Assembly: GCF_027942865.1 (NCBI RefSeq)
Contig: NC_134509.1
Location: 34,460,197-34,524,196 of the forward strand
DNA from: Odontesthes bonariensis
Taxonomy: Eukaryota > Chordata > Actinopteri > Atheriniformes > Atherinopsidae
Direction: 5' to 3'
Length of the DNA stretch: 64,000 bases
In this document: one piece after another, positions 19,754 through 30,218 of the stretch
How the letters are laid out: every line of letters starts with the position of its first letter
Numbering within the stretch: the first letter of the stretch is position 1
Translations under genes and position numbers: made by a program
Notes under the pieces: model-generated
The model's input: the letters and a program-made list of their open reading frames with translations, nothing else
Told to the model about the DNA's origin: nothing
The model's database searches: none

Positions 19754-21301
19754 TTACGCATTGTCGACACGGGCCTGACGATCAGGCCACATGTTCTCAT
19801 CCACGTCACAGAGTATGTCATCCATTGCAATACATTGAGGGAAAAAACGTCTTGAATGGCGAATCCACCCCTGGCAGTCTTCTGCGCGGATTGTCAAGCA
19901 TGCAGCATTCATTGCATCGAGCAATGACATCTGGTCATGAGGCCTATGGTCATTTACTTTCCAACGCCAGCAGGAGAAAAACTCCTCGATTGGATTTAGC
20001 ATGGGAGAGTATGCAGGGAGAAACAATGTCATCAGGCGTGGGTGAGCCGTGAACCAGTCATTCACTAACCTTGAATGATGGAAGGCCACATTGTCCCAAA
20101 TTATGACAAAATGGGACATGTTTGCCCTGAACAGGCCTCTCTCCTGTGGCAGTACCAGCCGCTCATGCAATGCATTGAGGAATGTGATTAGGCGATCACT
20201 GTTGTATGGGCCTATAGATGGGATATGGCAAAGGACTCCATTTGTGGAAATAGCAGCGCACATGGTGATGTTTGCTCCCCTCTGTCTAGGGACGGTTACT
20301 GTGGCCCTCTGACCAATGATGTTTCGGCCACGTCTCCTAACTTTGGAGAGGTTGAATCCAGCCTCATCGACGTAGATGAAGACATACTGCCTTTCGTCTG
20401 CTTCCAGATCCATTACTCTCTACATTCAAAAAGAAATTCAGAGTAAATCATACAGTAACATATACAGAAGATGCTGTTTTCTACTGTAATTGAATTTTAC
20501 AGTATGCAGCAAGACAAATCCAAATGCAGTGACAGATCCATACCTGTACATACTGTGCACGTGCTGCCTTGACGCGGTCGCTGTTTCTTTGAAATGGCAC
20601 CTTATATAGCTGCTTGGTTGCCACCAGATTGCGTTTCAGGATGCGGTCTATTGTTGCCAGACTGACACTGTTTATGTTCATAAAAGTCACCTGGTCAGCT
20701 AAGACCGCTGCCTTTATCTCACGCAATCTGATGGCATTGTTAGCAACTACCATGTTCACAATGGCAGCCTCCTGTTCAGCAGAGAAAATTCTTCCCCTGC
20801 CACCAGTGTGGGCCAGTGTGTTGATTCTGTGAAAATAGTGCCAATGACTGTAAATACTGTAAATGTACAGTAATCAGAATTCTACTGTATATTTTGAAAG
20901 TCAGTTACAGTACTCTATTGGAAATGACTCTAGTAAAACTACAGTAATGCATTGTATTACTGTATGGCAACACTTTACAATAGTACAGAAATGGCTGTTG
21001 CCAAGAGTGCAAATACAGTGAAACACAGTACAGTACGTAAATTGACCAGCAAAGTGACTTACCTATTTTCATTGCGGAAAGTACGAACTATTGATGCCAC
21101 CGTATGCCTGCTCAGGTTTGGCTGCACCCTTAGTCCGGCCTCTCTCATGGAGAGACCATGATTTACAACATGGTCAATGATTGTTGCCCTAATTTCATTG
21201 GAACTCCTAACACCAGGGCCACCTCCCCTGGCAGGGGCCTGTCTAGCTCTCCCACGACCTCTTCCTCTTCCTTGTCCTCGTCCATGTCCTCCTCGATCCA
21301 T
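19754..21301 (-). CDS. Intact three-exon DD35E (IS630/Tc1-type) transposase of element A
   Basis: Exons read leftwards: 21,301-21,063 (ATG, donor GTAAGT), 20,826-20,544 (acceptor TTTTCACAG, donor GTATGG) and 20,419-19,754 (acceptor GAATGTAG, stop). They total 1,188 nt, so the spliced frame is open for 395 codons. The N-terminus is a Gly/Arg-rich tract, then a helix-turn-helix region (NEIRATIIDHVVNHGLSMRE, about residues 43-62). Exon 2 holds a second DNA-binding segment. Exon 3 has the catalytic triad: VDEAGF, IIWDNVAFHHS and SPMLNPIEEF, with 35 residues between the second D and the E. Such proteins bind the terminal repeats and cut and paste at TA in the nucleus. No stop or frameshift is visible. 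The promoter lies next to the right terminus. The left terminus is now 9 kb away because of element B, so mobility of this copy is doubtful, although the enzyme could act in trans. Confidence 0.85.
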
Positions 21302-21931
21302 GCTTGGTGTCAACTTCAAGCTATTGACCTCTTTGATAGGTTGAGAACTACTTGCTTTGTTTTGCAAAGAGAGTTCACACAGGTGCTGATAATTTTTAGA
21401 ATTGAGAGAGCAGTTCCAATTGGCTGCTACTAAGTGTCTGCAATGTGTTGCCATGGTAAATCAGTTATGTTTCGTGTCTCTTTGTGAGAAGTGTGTTAAC
21501 TGTTTTGAAAAGTGTATTAAAAGTCAAAGAAAATTGTGTGAAAGCAATGAGAAATAGTTAACTGATTCACCAGAGAGGACTCTTGCTGTGCAAAGAAGGT
21601 GTGAGCATTAGATAAAGTTGACCCATGATGTGCAAAATGTGTCAAAGCAATCGAGAACAACTGTAATATCATCTTGTTTTCTTTGCCTTTGAGGTCTGGA
21701 AACATTGCATCTTATGTGTTATTTTGATCATTTATTATTTTCTGCAAATAAATGCTCTGAATGACAATATTTTCTTTCGAAATTCGGACAAAATGTAGTC
21801 TGTAGTTTATAGAATGAAATAATGTTTGTTTTACTCAAACACATACCTATCCATAGCAAAATTTCGAAGTGGTCAATCAATTTGTTCCGAAGGCTGAGCA
21901 GTACGTGAGTATGATTTACTGATGGGACTTA

Positions 21932-23491
21932 CAGTTTTTCTCGAATGTCAGAACACATTTCAGGAAACTGCCCTCCGTTTTCTCTAAACTCTAAACACAA
22001 AACACTTTTCTCAAGCTAGCTCCACAAAAACTCGCAGTCTCTTTGCAAAACGAAACTCTCACTCCAAAACCCAAACTTTCAACCACAAAACCCAAACTTT
22101 CACCACAAAACTGTTGCTCCTATGGCCAAAACCAAACTTTGACAACAAAATGGTCCTCACAGCTTGAAAACACAATGTTCAGGGTGTGATGTTCTAAGTA
22201 CCCCATCATTTGTATAGTAATCACATCTGTATAGTAATCAATAGTAAGTCACAGATTATTTTTAGGGGAATTGAACCCCATTTATTTACAACCTGTACAA
22301 ACGTACTTTTCCCAAAACAAATTTCAAAAGAGAACAAAAGCATACATGGGGATACATGTCACAAATTCTTACAGTAAAGAGGTACTATGGGGTCTGTGGG
22401 GGGGTCTGTGGGGGGGCCTGTGGGGGAGGCTGTGCGGGGGCCTGCGCATCACGTCGTCGGGTGGGGTCAGGCCACAGGACCTCGTCCACATCGCAGGCTA
22501 TGTTTTCCCTCGCCAGGCAACAGGGGAAGAAAGCTCTGGCATGCCGGACCCAGCCTGAGTAATCCCCCACATCATCACAGGCCAGGTCCATGGCCCTGAG
22601 GAGGTTTTCTCTACTATATGGTTGCCGGTCATACACCTTCCACCGCCATGATGAGAAGAACTCCTCTATGGGGTTGAGGAAAGGTGAGTAGGGTGGCAGA
22701 CATACATTGAGGAATTGTTGGTGTATATTGAACCACTCTCTTATCTGGTTGGTGCGGTGAAAACTGACGTTGTCCCAGATGATGACATAGATGGGAGGAG
22801 GCTGTGCTGGAACCAGATTCTGCTGCTCACGGTCAATCAGGATGTCCCGTAGCTCTCCCAGGAATGTGAGGAGACGCTGGGTGTTGAAGGACCCAAGGAG
22901 AGCCTGCCTGTGGAGAAGCCCTTCTGAGGTCATGGCTGCACATAGGGAGATATTCCCCCCACGTTGGCCAGGAACATCCACAATTGCTCTTTGGCCAATT
23001 ATGTTACGGCCTCTCCTCCTTCTCTTGGTGAGGTTGAAGCCAGCCTCATCCAGGAAGATGTATTCATGAGGTCTCATCATGGCGTCCAACCCCAAGATTC
23101 TCTGTGGAAATGAATAGAGTATGGGTAGTGTCACATGTGTCTTCAATTTTGAGTCACCGTGTTTAAGCAATGACGCCCGTGCTTTCATTGTGTTCAACTT
23201 TTGATGTCTGAGTCTACCATTTTGCATTGTGTGAGCAAAAGTGTGTTTTAGCAAGTGCGAAAGTGTTTAACATAAGTGTGAATGTGTTCAGAGCAGTGCA
23301 AATGTGTTTAGAGTTCTGCAACATGTGTTTTGGCAAATGCAAATGTGTTCAGAGTTTTGTGAAATTGGAGATTGAGGTGAAATGTGTTTATAGTTAAGCC
23401 AACTAGGGGCCTGATTTATTAAATGTGTTTAGGCAACTGGTCATTGTGCTCTGAGATCTAGAAATTGTGCTTTAGCAATCGAGAAAAACTG
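21932..23491 (-). mobile_element. Second IS630/Tc1-like transposon, 1,560 bp, relative of element A
   Basis: The ends are TA|CAGTTTTTCTCGAATG at 21,932 and AGCAATCGAGAAAAACTG|TA at 23,491, inverted and flanked by TA. It lies 268 bp beyond element A and has the same orientation. Subterminal sequence has repeated motifs of the type CCAAACTTTCACCACAAAA on the left and GCAAATGTGTTTAGAGTT on the right. Confidence 0.9.
22385..23101 (-). pseudogene. Catalytic exon of DD35E transposase, 5' exons missing
   Basis: From a splice acceptor (TTTCCACAG before AGAATCTTGG, 23,102-23,104) the frame is open for 238 codons. It contains FLDEAGFNLTKRRRRGRNII, IIWDNVSFHRTNQ and SPFLNPIEEFFSSWRWKVYD, with the same D-to-E spacing of 35 residues as element A's enzyme. 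The C-terminus ends in a Pro/Gln-rich repeat (PPQAPPQTPPQTP) encoded by a G-rich tandem at about 22,385-22,445. The DNA-binding exons seen in element A have no counterpart between 23,102 and the element's right end at 23,491. The copy therefore cannot make a complete transposase, although the catalytic domain itself is undamaged. Confidence 0.85.
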
Positions 23492-23673
23492 TAAAATGTA
23501 CATGTCTTCAATTACTCTCTAGTGGGGATAATACAAATGTTATTCAGCATTACAAATTATACATAATTACATAAATACAGATTTGAACAGAATATACAAG
23601 TTAAGGTCATTGGACCAGAGGAGTAGCTGCTATGCTGTTGAGTTGCCTGTTAAGTTGTAAAGCATGTCCTTAC

Positions 23674-25250
23674 CCAGCATGTTTTCAGCATGATCCTGTC
23701 TGCTCCAAAATCCTTCAAGAACAGTGGCAGTCCCTTGAGGGCCACAGTCCTGCGGCATTGTGCGATGTTGGATGTCTGTGGAAGAGACAAAGCTGAGTGT
23801 GCGCATATCAGACAGTCAAAACAAAGTGATTGTGAGAGTGAATGCTTCAGTGTGTCTGAGTGAGTGAGTGAGTGAGTGAGTGAGTGAGTGAAAGGATACA
23901 AGTGAGAGGGAGCCCCCATAAACACACACGCACGCACGCAGAGAGAGAGCACGCATGAGAGCACGCATTCAGCGAGAGAGACGGAGAGAGAGAGAGAGGG
24001 ATTATGAGAAAGAGCGGGAGCACGAGAGAGAGAGAACGAGATAGAGAAAGAGCACGAGAGAGAGAGAGCATGAGAGAGCGAGAGCAAGCCGAAGAGAGAG
24101 CGAGATAGAGAAAGAGCACGAGAGAGAGAGAGCATGAGAGAGCGAGATAGAGAAAGAGCATGAGAAAAAGCACGAGAGTGAGCAAGAGTGCACGAGAGAG
24201 AGAAAGAGAGCACGAGAGAGAGAAAGAGAGAGAGAGAAAGAGAGAAAGAGAGAGAGAGAAAGAGAGCACGAGAGAGAGAAAGAGCGAGAGAAAGAGAGAG
24301 CGAGAAAGAGAGCACGAGAGAGAGAGCGCACAAGAGAGAGAGCACAAGAGAGAGAGCACAAGAGAGAGAGAGAGAGATATGTCATGCTTCTTACCTCATT
24401 ATCCAAAGAGTCGAGGAGCTGGCTCATATCCTCACCAAGATGTGCTCGCTTTGCTCTGTACATTTTGATGAGTTTAGGGGTGTGAGTTTCCACAGCAGTC
24501 TGGAATGTCCTTTCCAAGTTGATCATCGTTATTCGCTGAAATTCGTAGTTCACCTGATGAATATAGTGAAAACAGTGAATATGTTAGCATAGATGCCAAA
24601 GCTGAATGGGTTGACTTCTAGTCTTAATAACAGTTAAAATTAAGATGTGAAACTAACCTGGCATTCCATGAAGAGTGCTGGCCATCTGCTTTTCACCGTA
24701 TCAACAGGGGGTTCCTGGTCAACTATTTCTTTCCTTCTCAGGGGAAAGGTACGATCCATTGCCGCATTAACAAGTGCCATGTTTGGGCTCTTTTTCTGCA
24801 TCTCTGCTGTCAGGACCTCTCTGTCGTTTTCCAAAGTGTCTTCATTTTTTCCAGGTGGTTGATCAGGAAGGAAATTAACTTCTGCTCATTTTGCTTTTTT
24901 TATGCCAGACCTACCCTCTTCACGCTTTCCCTTTCTTGTATTTATTTTCACTTCTTCACAGCCTGCATTCCGCAGCTTTTGACGGTAATTACCAATCTTG
25001 AACGCAATACTCATCCTCCATCCATTCCATCCACTTCCACTGCCTGGTTCCCGGAGACAGGGATATTTGTTGACCAGAGTCATCGCCACAGAATCCATTT
25101 CTGATTTTTCTGGATATGCAGTCATCTCAAACATGGCGTGTGCAATTTTATCCAGGATTTCTTTTTTGATATCTCTTGTGACCTCGAGGAGAGTACCATT
25201 GTCCTTGTAGACATCATTCCCCTTTTGCAGACGCAATTCCACATCATAAC
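23674..25250 (-). pseudogene. SAMD3-like gene, three exons, downstream of the tnp2-like ORF
   Basis: Exon a (about 25,250-24,658) reads RFCYDVELRLQKGNDVY, KEILDKIAHAMFEMTAYPEK, KYPCLREPGSGSGWNGWR and FKIGNYRQKLRNAGCEEV, then AMDRTFPLRRKEIVDQEPPV and VKSRWPALFMECQ before donor GTTAGT. Exon b (24,553-24,395) reads VNYEFQRITMINLERTFQTA and LIKMYRAKRAHLGEDMSQLL, donor GTAAGA. Exon c (23,775-23,674) reads TSNIAQCRRTVALKGLPLFL and ends CW before GTAAGG. All junctions are GT-AG. This is the body of the fish 'SAM domain-containing protein 3-like' family. The N-terminal (SAM) region and the last exon are missing; an exon of that last type is at 8578-8889. Exon a abuts the tnp2-like ORF in a different frame. 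Confidence 0.75.
23855..24380. repeat. (GAGT)n/(GA)n microsatellite in a SAMD3-like intron
   Basis: About ten GAGT units (from 23,857) are followed, from about 23,940, by roughly 440 bp of GA-rich imperfect repeat. It fills most of the intron between exons b and c. The strand is almost pure purine on plus. Confidence 0.97.
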
Positions 25251-27485
25251 AGAACCTTGGTAGTGGAAAACATGGATACGTTGTCTGGAAGAATTCGCAT
25301 CAAGGTGGTATGCCACCATTAACTGGTGTTTGGATGCCAGGGTAACAAGAATGTTCTTAAAATTTTGGGTGTCATGTACAACTTTCTTAAAAAAACTATG
25401 CTTGGCTTCGAAGCGCATTGTCCATAGCTCCACCAAGGGACCAAAACACCTAACCAGATGCGGATAGTGTTCCACATAGTGATGTTTTGGCCGTAAACGC
25501 AGATCAGGGAAAGTGTCAATTAGCAAGCTACGGTGGTCTGCTATTTTACTTTCCAAATAGTTCAGAGATGTCTCTGAGAACTTTGCGCTGACAACAATCT
25601 CAGTAATGTCTTTCAGATCCATGAGAATTTCCCATGCTGGCTCATTCTCTAGCACACAATGACCAATCATCAGAGTCAATAATCTTAGCAAAGTCCAGTT
25701 TTCATGGCCATTGCCCCAGCCACTACCTCTCAAAAAACTGGATTTGGGTATTTGGTGTGGCTTGTTGACTTTGTCGTAGTGCATGTATGGAAATGTCATT
25801 ATATCACTGTTAACATCATCAAGGGCAATGAATTCCTTCCTGATGAGTTCCTTCAGGCATAATGACATTTCCACAGGCACAATCCCCTCAAACAGATCAT
25901 GGAGAACATCAGGAGGAAAGCCAGTGATGGGGTGGAAATAGGCTAGTTGTTTGCTTAAAGCACACTCACCTTTGACACCAGATAGGGCAGTGTTGCCTTC
26001 AAGGATTGTAAGCAGTTGGTCGTGCTGTTCGGGCGTCCTCAGCTGGAATGCTGAGGGAGGGGTGTCTTGCAGTGACTCTCTGGAAATCAGACAAAATCGG
26101 CAAAAATTGGCAACAGAAAAACTCTCTTGAAAGCCAGCCAAACCATGTGCTGCCAAATTATCGGCACAAATGCAGAAAATTGTTCCCTTCACATTCTGCT
26201 GTTTTGCCTGGACATATATCCCTTCCTTTTCCAACAGTGACATGTCTCTTAACAAAGGGGCAAGAAATCTGTCAAATCCATACAGCTTCACATCATCACT
26301 CCTACCAAGAGCAGCCAGCTGAATGGATGGCAAAGATGAACGACACTTTGCAGGCAAGTTCAGTAGTACCCAATATACCGCTGTGATTTTGTGTATTTTC
26401 CTCGAAGTGCCCAGAGGGTTGCAGACCTCCAGGTCATCTGTGTAAAAGGCTAAAGCAATGCTAGCCTCTTCCTCTCCAAACAGTGTATTACATCGATAGT
26501 ATTTCCCATCTCTGAAAGACTGGAAAACACCAGGAAGACTCTCTCCAGCAAAATTAATGTTTTCAACAACATCCTGGCTACAAAGTAGACAGTCAAGCAT
26601 GTCCAAAACCGGAACATAGACAAAGCATTTCTCTGAAACACCTTCATAACGATACTCCACTGGTTGTATGACAGGGAAATTTTGTACATAGTACTTGTTC
26701 CTGCAATAATCAGTTGAGAGCACTCCCTTTACTTTAGTACTGTCATAAAATGGGTTTGCCCCTAGCACGGCTTCAGTCACCTCCTCAAGAACCTGGTCAT
26801 CAACTTCCTGGTTGTATTTAAGAAGTACCTTCCTCATATTTTGTTGTGCCTGTATTCTTGAATAATGCCCAATGTCATTCAACTCCTCTATAATCATCTG
26901 TGTGGCCTGTCTTGAAATGTGCAAGACTGTCTGCATGCAAAGAAAAAGTGATTCAAGCCTATGTTGTAAAGAGGGTGCATCCACCCTGTCTTCACCTACA
27001 GCTGCTGATAAGTTGTGCTCACAACTCGGCCCAGCTGTCTGTCCATCTGTGTCATCATCGTGTTCAACAATATCCCTTTCAGATGTCCTAATGTCTTTAG
27101 CTGTGTGGTGTTTATGTAACCTACTTCTATGGCTACTGAAAGTAGGGACCACATTGGTGCTGAAATCACAATTTACGAATGGGCATCCAACTGTCTGAAG
27201 ACTCCTTAAATGCGATCTTAAATGACTGAAAATCTGCTTTTCATCACAGACATCCTTAAAATCACACAGTTCACATGTAAATGCTGTAGTAGTCTGTGCA
27301 TGTGGTGCTGTTTTTGAGTGGGATTTCGAAAGATGGCATCTTAAAGACCCAGATGTTTTAAATGAGCAGAGGCAGTCCTTGAAAAAACATGGCCACCGGG
27401 CACTTACATGGCTATGGTGTATTCTGTGGTGTCTTAACAGAGTTTCTGCGCTCTGGTGGATAAACGTGCAAAATGTGCACTGCAT
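25251..27485 (-). CDS. C2H2 zinc-finger + tnp2-like transposase ORF
   Basis: The ORF starts MQCTFCTFIHQSAETLLRHH. C2H2-type fingers fill roughly residues 1-130 (CTFC...HHRIHH, CFFKDC...HLSKSH, CELCDF...HLRSH, CPFVNC...HRSRLH). The central and C-terminal regions match the tnp2-like proteins abundant in fish: FCICADNLAAHGLAGFQESF with FCRFCLI, GVKGECALSKQLAYFHPITG, FPPDVLHDLFEGIVPVEMSL, GWGNGHENWTLLRLL, RPKHHYVEHYPHLVRCFGPL and LWTMRFEAKHSFFKKVVHDT. The candidate acidic residues (D in VLHDLFEG, E in RFEAKHSF) are present. The frame is uninterrupted for about 745 codons. Near 25,250 it shifts into the SAMD3-like exon, so the family's own C-terminal region is deleted or the two are joined by a small indel. 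Presumed role: DNA transposition in the nucleus. Confidence 0.8.
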
Positions 27486-27507
27486 CAGGAAAAGACAGAA
27501 CCAAGCA

Positions 27508-27662
27508 CAGGTGTGTGTGTGTGCGCGCGAGCCCGCGGCCGTACAAGGCGCGTGCGTGCGCGCTCACGTGTGTGTGTGCGCGCTCGCGTGTGTGCGCTCG
27601 CGTGTGTCTGTGCGCGCTCGCGTGTGTGTGCGCGCTGTGCGTGCATCGTGCGCGTATGTGTT
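27508..27662. repeat. GT/GC-rich microsatellite
   Basis: Alternating GTGTGTG and GCGCGCTCGCGTGTG units directly upstream of the zinc-finger/tnp2 ORF start. Alternating purine-pyrimidine sequence of this kind can adopt Z-DNA. Confidence 0.9.
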
Positions 27663-27694
27663 CTACCTTTGGCTGAATGTATGCAAGTGTGAGC

Positions 27695-27905
27695 AATAGG
27701 CTAGTTGTTTGCTTAAAGCACACTCACCTTTGACACCAGATAGGGCAGTGTTGCTTTCAAGGAATGTAAGCAGTTGGTCGTGCTGTTTGGGCGTCCTCAG
27801 CTGGAATCCTGAGGGAGGGGTGTCTTGCAGTGACTCTCTGGAAATCAGACAAAATCGGCAAAAATTGGCAATAGAAAAACTCTTGAAAGCCAGCCAAACC
27901 TTGTG
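27695..27905 (-). pseudogene. Duplicated fragment of the tnp2-like ORF
   Basis: About 210 bp repeat 25,938-26,148 in the same orientation, with a few substitutions and small indels. It encodes NFCRFCLISRESLQDTPPS and HDQLLTFLESNTALSGVKGE again. It starts and ends abruptly in unrelated sequence, 0.2 kb upstream of the parent gene's ATG. Confidence 0.9.
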
Positions 27906-27956
27906 CGGCCATGGAAGTGTGTGCAAATATATTTCCTCGGGATTAATACATGATAC

Positions 27957-28117
27957 CCGGGCTCTACTTCTTTCATCACCAGCCAAAATGGCTAGTAGAC
28001 GTTAATCTTACTGGCCAAACACACTCACTAATGGGTCAAAGTGGCTAGTAAGTTTTCTTTTCTACCAGCCAAACTGAATTTTCACCAGCATTTGACCGGT
28101 GTTAATTTAGAGCCCTG
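27957..28117. mobile_element. hAT-type MITE, 161 bp
   Basis: The ends are CCGGGCTCTA on the left and TAGAGCCCTG on the right, an imperfect inverted pair. They are flanked by CATGATAC (27,949-27,956) and AATGATAC (28,118-28,125), a 7/8 match to an 8-bp target duplication as expected for hAT elements. The interior contains ACCAGCCAAA and TGGCTAGTA repeats in both orientations. Confidence 0.7.
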
Positions 28118-28125
28118 AATGATAC

Positions 28126-29389
28126 TCTACTAAACTCTACTACTCTAATAAAACGCTAAGATGACTGGCATAAAAATATAAATAGTTTCAATTGAATTCG
28201 AATTGTAAAAACATGCTCACTGGCAATCGGTTGTTGAAGCTAGCCGAATTTTCTTTGACTCAACAGCCAACACGTTTTACTCACATCGTGGGTGAAGTGA
28301 AATCTAGCACACAAACTTCTTCTCCAAATTAACACAACATGCATACGACATACGACTTAAAACTTGTTTGAGATGGCAAAAACCGTGAAAAAATACTGCA
28401 GTCGGTCAACGAAAACTATGGCTAGCAGTCTGTGAACTACAAAACGTAGTCGATAGGATCAATCCGCATAGCTAACCTAAGGTAGCTAGCCTGTGGGAAA
28501 TTAGCTGCGTCTCAAAAAGACAAACGTTGCTGCTCCTGGTTAACTATTTGCATGCATATAGAAGTAGAACCACAACTTACAGTACATTACAACACCTAAC
28601 AGTTTATCACAGCTAATATCGGCTAACATATGACGAGATGTCTAAACCAATCTTGCCTTGTTGTCGGTGACAAACGTGCGCCAAATTTTGTAATTCAAAG
28701 AAAGGCAAACGGAAGGGTAGTTGGTTATGATAGCGAGTTATAAGGCAGTGGCAGGTGAAATCACCTTATCAGCTAAATTGGCTGGCTGCTAACAGGGGAG
28801 CCTCGTATTCACAGTTCACAGTCACATTTCGATGAAAAATGAATCAATCTATTTGCCAAACACTTGCGCTTACAATGACAACTACGGTACCAGTTATTGA
28901 TTCATGTCGAGTTGTGGGAAGCTCCAGATGACTGATCCAACTGTGCAGGCTCCTGTGTACTTCATTCAGTTGAATGAGCTGCAAGTTGCACGTGACGCGC
29001 CTCGCCCACTCCAACACACACAAGCAGCGTTGACAGGTCCTAGCACCTTACCACCATCATCAAATTCTAAGCAGGCTATTCATTATGACTGGGAAAATTG
29101 CTCTTTTCATTCATGAAAAAGTGGATTTCCAGAAATAGATATTTTTTAGTTGCAATCTTACTGTATATTGGTCATACTAGTAAATATTAGTTTATTACTT
29201 AATAAATATTCATGGAAATATAAAATTTGGCAAAAGGCAGCACCGTTTCAATGAGCTATTCTGGCCACAATCCTACACAGTAAACCTTTAATACACCCAA
29301 AAATGGATTTTGTGTTATGATTGTGAGGTCACAATTAAACCTACACATTATTTTTTGTCATTACAACCAACCAACCAAAGTTTCATGTA
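28126..29389. other. Unassigned sequence
   Basis: No convincing gene. A 70-codon ORF at 28,904-29,116 has no recognisable features. The region could be intronic or 5' flank of the BEN-domain gene, but nothing here proves it. Confidence 0.4.
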
Positions 29390-29625
29390 TGTGTAACGGA
29401 TGACACCTAGCAGAGTTCACAATAGGCCGCGGGTTCCAGCCCCAAGTGCCGAATTAGCAAAAAAGACCTCAGTTACACTGGTGCCGTAGACCTGGGATGG
29501 GAGTGAGGTTTAGGGGGGTGAGTGTAACGGATGCCAACTAGCAGAGTTTGGCATACAACGTTAGTAAAACCCGCCTCCTGAAGCCTCATACAGTTTCGGT
29601 AGCACTGAGAGAGGTACCGTAGAAC
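29390..29625 (+). repeat. Repeat with tRNA B-box-like motif and duplicated GTGTAACGGATG
   Basis: GTGTAACGGATG followed by CTAGCAGAGTT occurs at about 29,391 and 29,521. Between them GGGTTCCAGCCCC resembles a Pol III B box. It could be a tRNA-derived SINE, but no convincing A box was seen. Confidence 0.3.
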
Positions 29626-29627
29626 CA

Positions 29628-29965
29628 GACCAGGGTCGGCCCATTGGTCCGACAGCCCATTAGTCGGAACTTTGGGGTCTGAATATCATTGCGTTTGGGT
29701 CTGGGACCATCAATTTCGCGGGCTTGGTAGCCTACCAAAGGAAATAGTCTGGTATATTTCGTCTAGCTGCCAAATGTGAGCTTCAATTCATGAATAAATT
29801 CAAAGTCTTGTCTATTTATTAAAAATGGTTTTCAGTGACGAGTGTGACGAGCGAGAATTGCACGCACGCTCTGATTTTACGAACATTATTCTCAGACAGC
29901 TATTTACATCTCTACTGAGTCCAGTCGGACTAATGGGCTGTCGGACCAATGACATGGAACCCCGT
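29628..29965. mobile_element. Small inverted-repeat element
   Basis: 29,642-29,665 and 29,928-29,951 are perfect 24-bp inverted repeats (CATTGGTCCGACAGCCCATT at the start of the left one). The interior is noncoding. It interrupts a repeat whose phrase GTAGACCTGGGATGGG appears near 29,490 and again at 29,965. Confidence 0.65.
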
Positions 29966-30043
29966 AGACCTGGGATGGGCGCTGAGCTATCGGTCTGGAC
30001 CTAGCACAGGATGACCTCATTTACTATTTAAACTGAGTCTAAC

Positions 30044-30080
30044 TGAGTGTCAAGTGTACCTGAGGTACACTTGACACTCA
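30044..30080. repeat. Perfect 18-bp hairpin with 1-base loop
   Basis: TGAGTGTCAAGTGTACCT (30,044-30,061), then G, then its exact reverse complement (30,063-30,080). Such a tight palindrome could extrude as a cruciform. Confidence 0.97.
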
Positions 30081-30218
30081 TTACATTTGACTGACGCTTT
30101 TTAACCAGGAGAGAATAAAAGCTCCCTCCAGCTGTTCCATTGTCCTAGCACAGTTGCCGCCCAAACAAATTGCATTCATTGAAAAAACATATTGTATTGT
30201 GATTTACAGGATTCTCAG

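Larger units (their letters stand above)
10167..21663 (-). mobile_element. Element A: Tc1/IS630-like transposon, outer shell of the nest
   Basis: The left end is TA|CAGTTTTTCCCGATCG at 10,165 and the right end is GCAATCGAGAACAACTG|TA at 21,663. Reverse-complemented, the two termini match over most of about 30 bp, and both are flanked by the TA dinucleotide expected for Tc1/mariner/IS630 elements. The transposase gene lies at 19,754-21,301 on the minus strand. Element B is inserted in the noncoding left part, so native A sequence is 10,167-10,728 plus about 19,607-21,663, roughly 2.6 kb. Confidence 0.85.

Noticed and set aside
23855-24380. CRISPR-like array
   Set aside because: The repeats are continuous simple sequence without unique spacers, and the DNA is eukaryotic.
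23650-24592. Long leucine/serine-rich ORFs on minus and arginine/glutamate-rich ORFs on plus
   Set aside because: They are translations of the GA/GAGT microsatellite in all frames; the real coding exons flank it.
28126-29389. 5' exons of the BEN-domain gene
   Set aside because: Short ORFs exist, but none has a splice pattern or similarity that ties it to the BEN exons.
29390-29625. Well-defined SINE
   Set aside because: Only a B-box-like motif and a duplicated 12-mer were found, so it is listed as a low-confidence repeat only.
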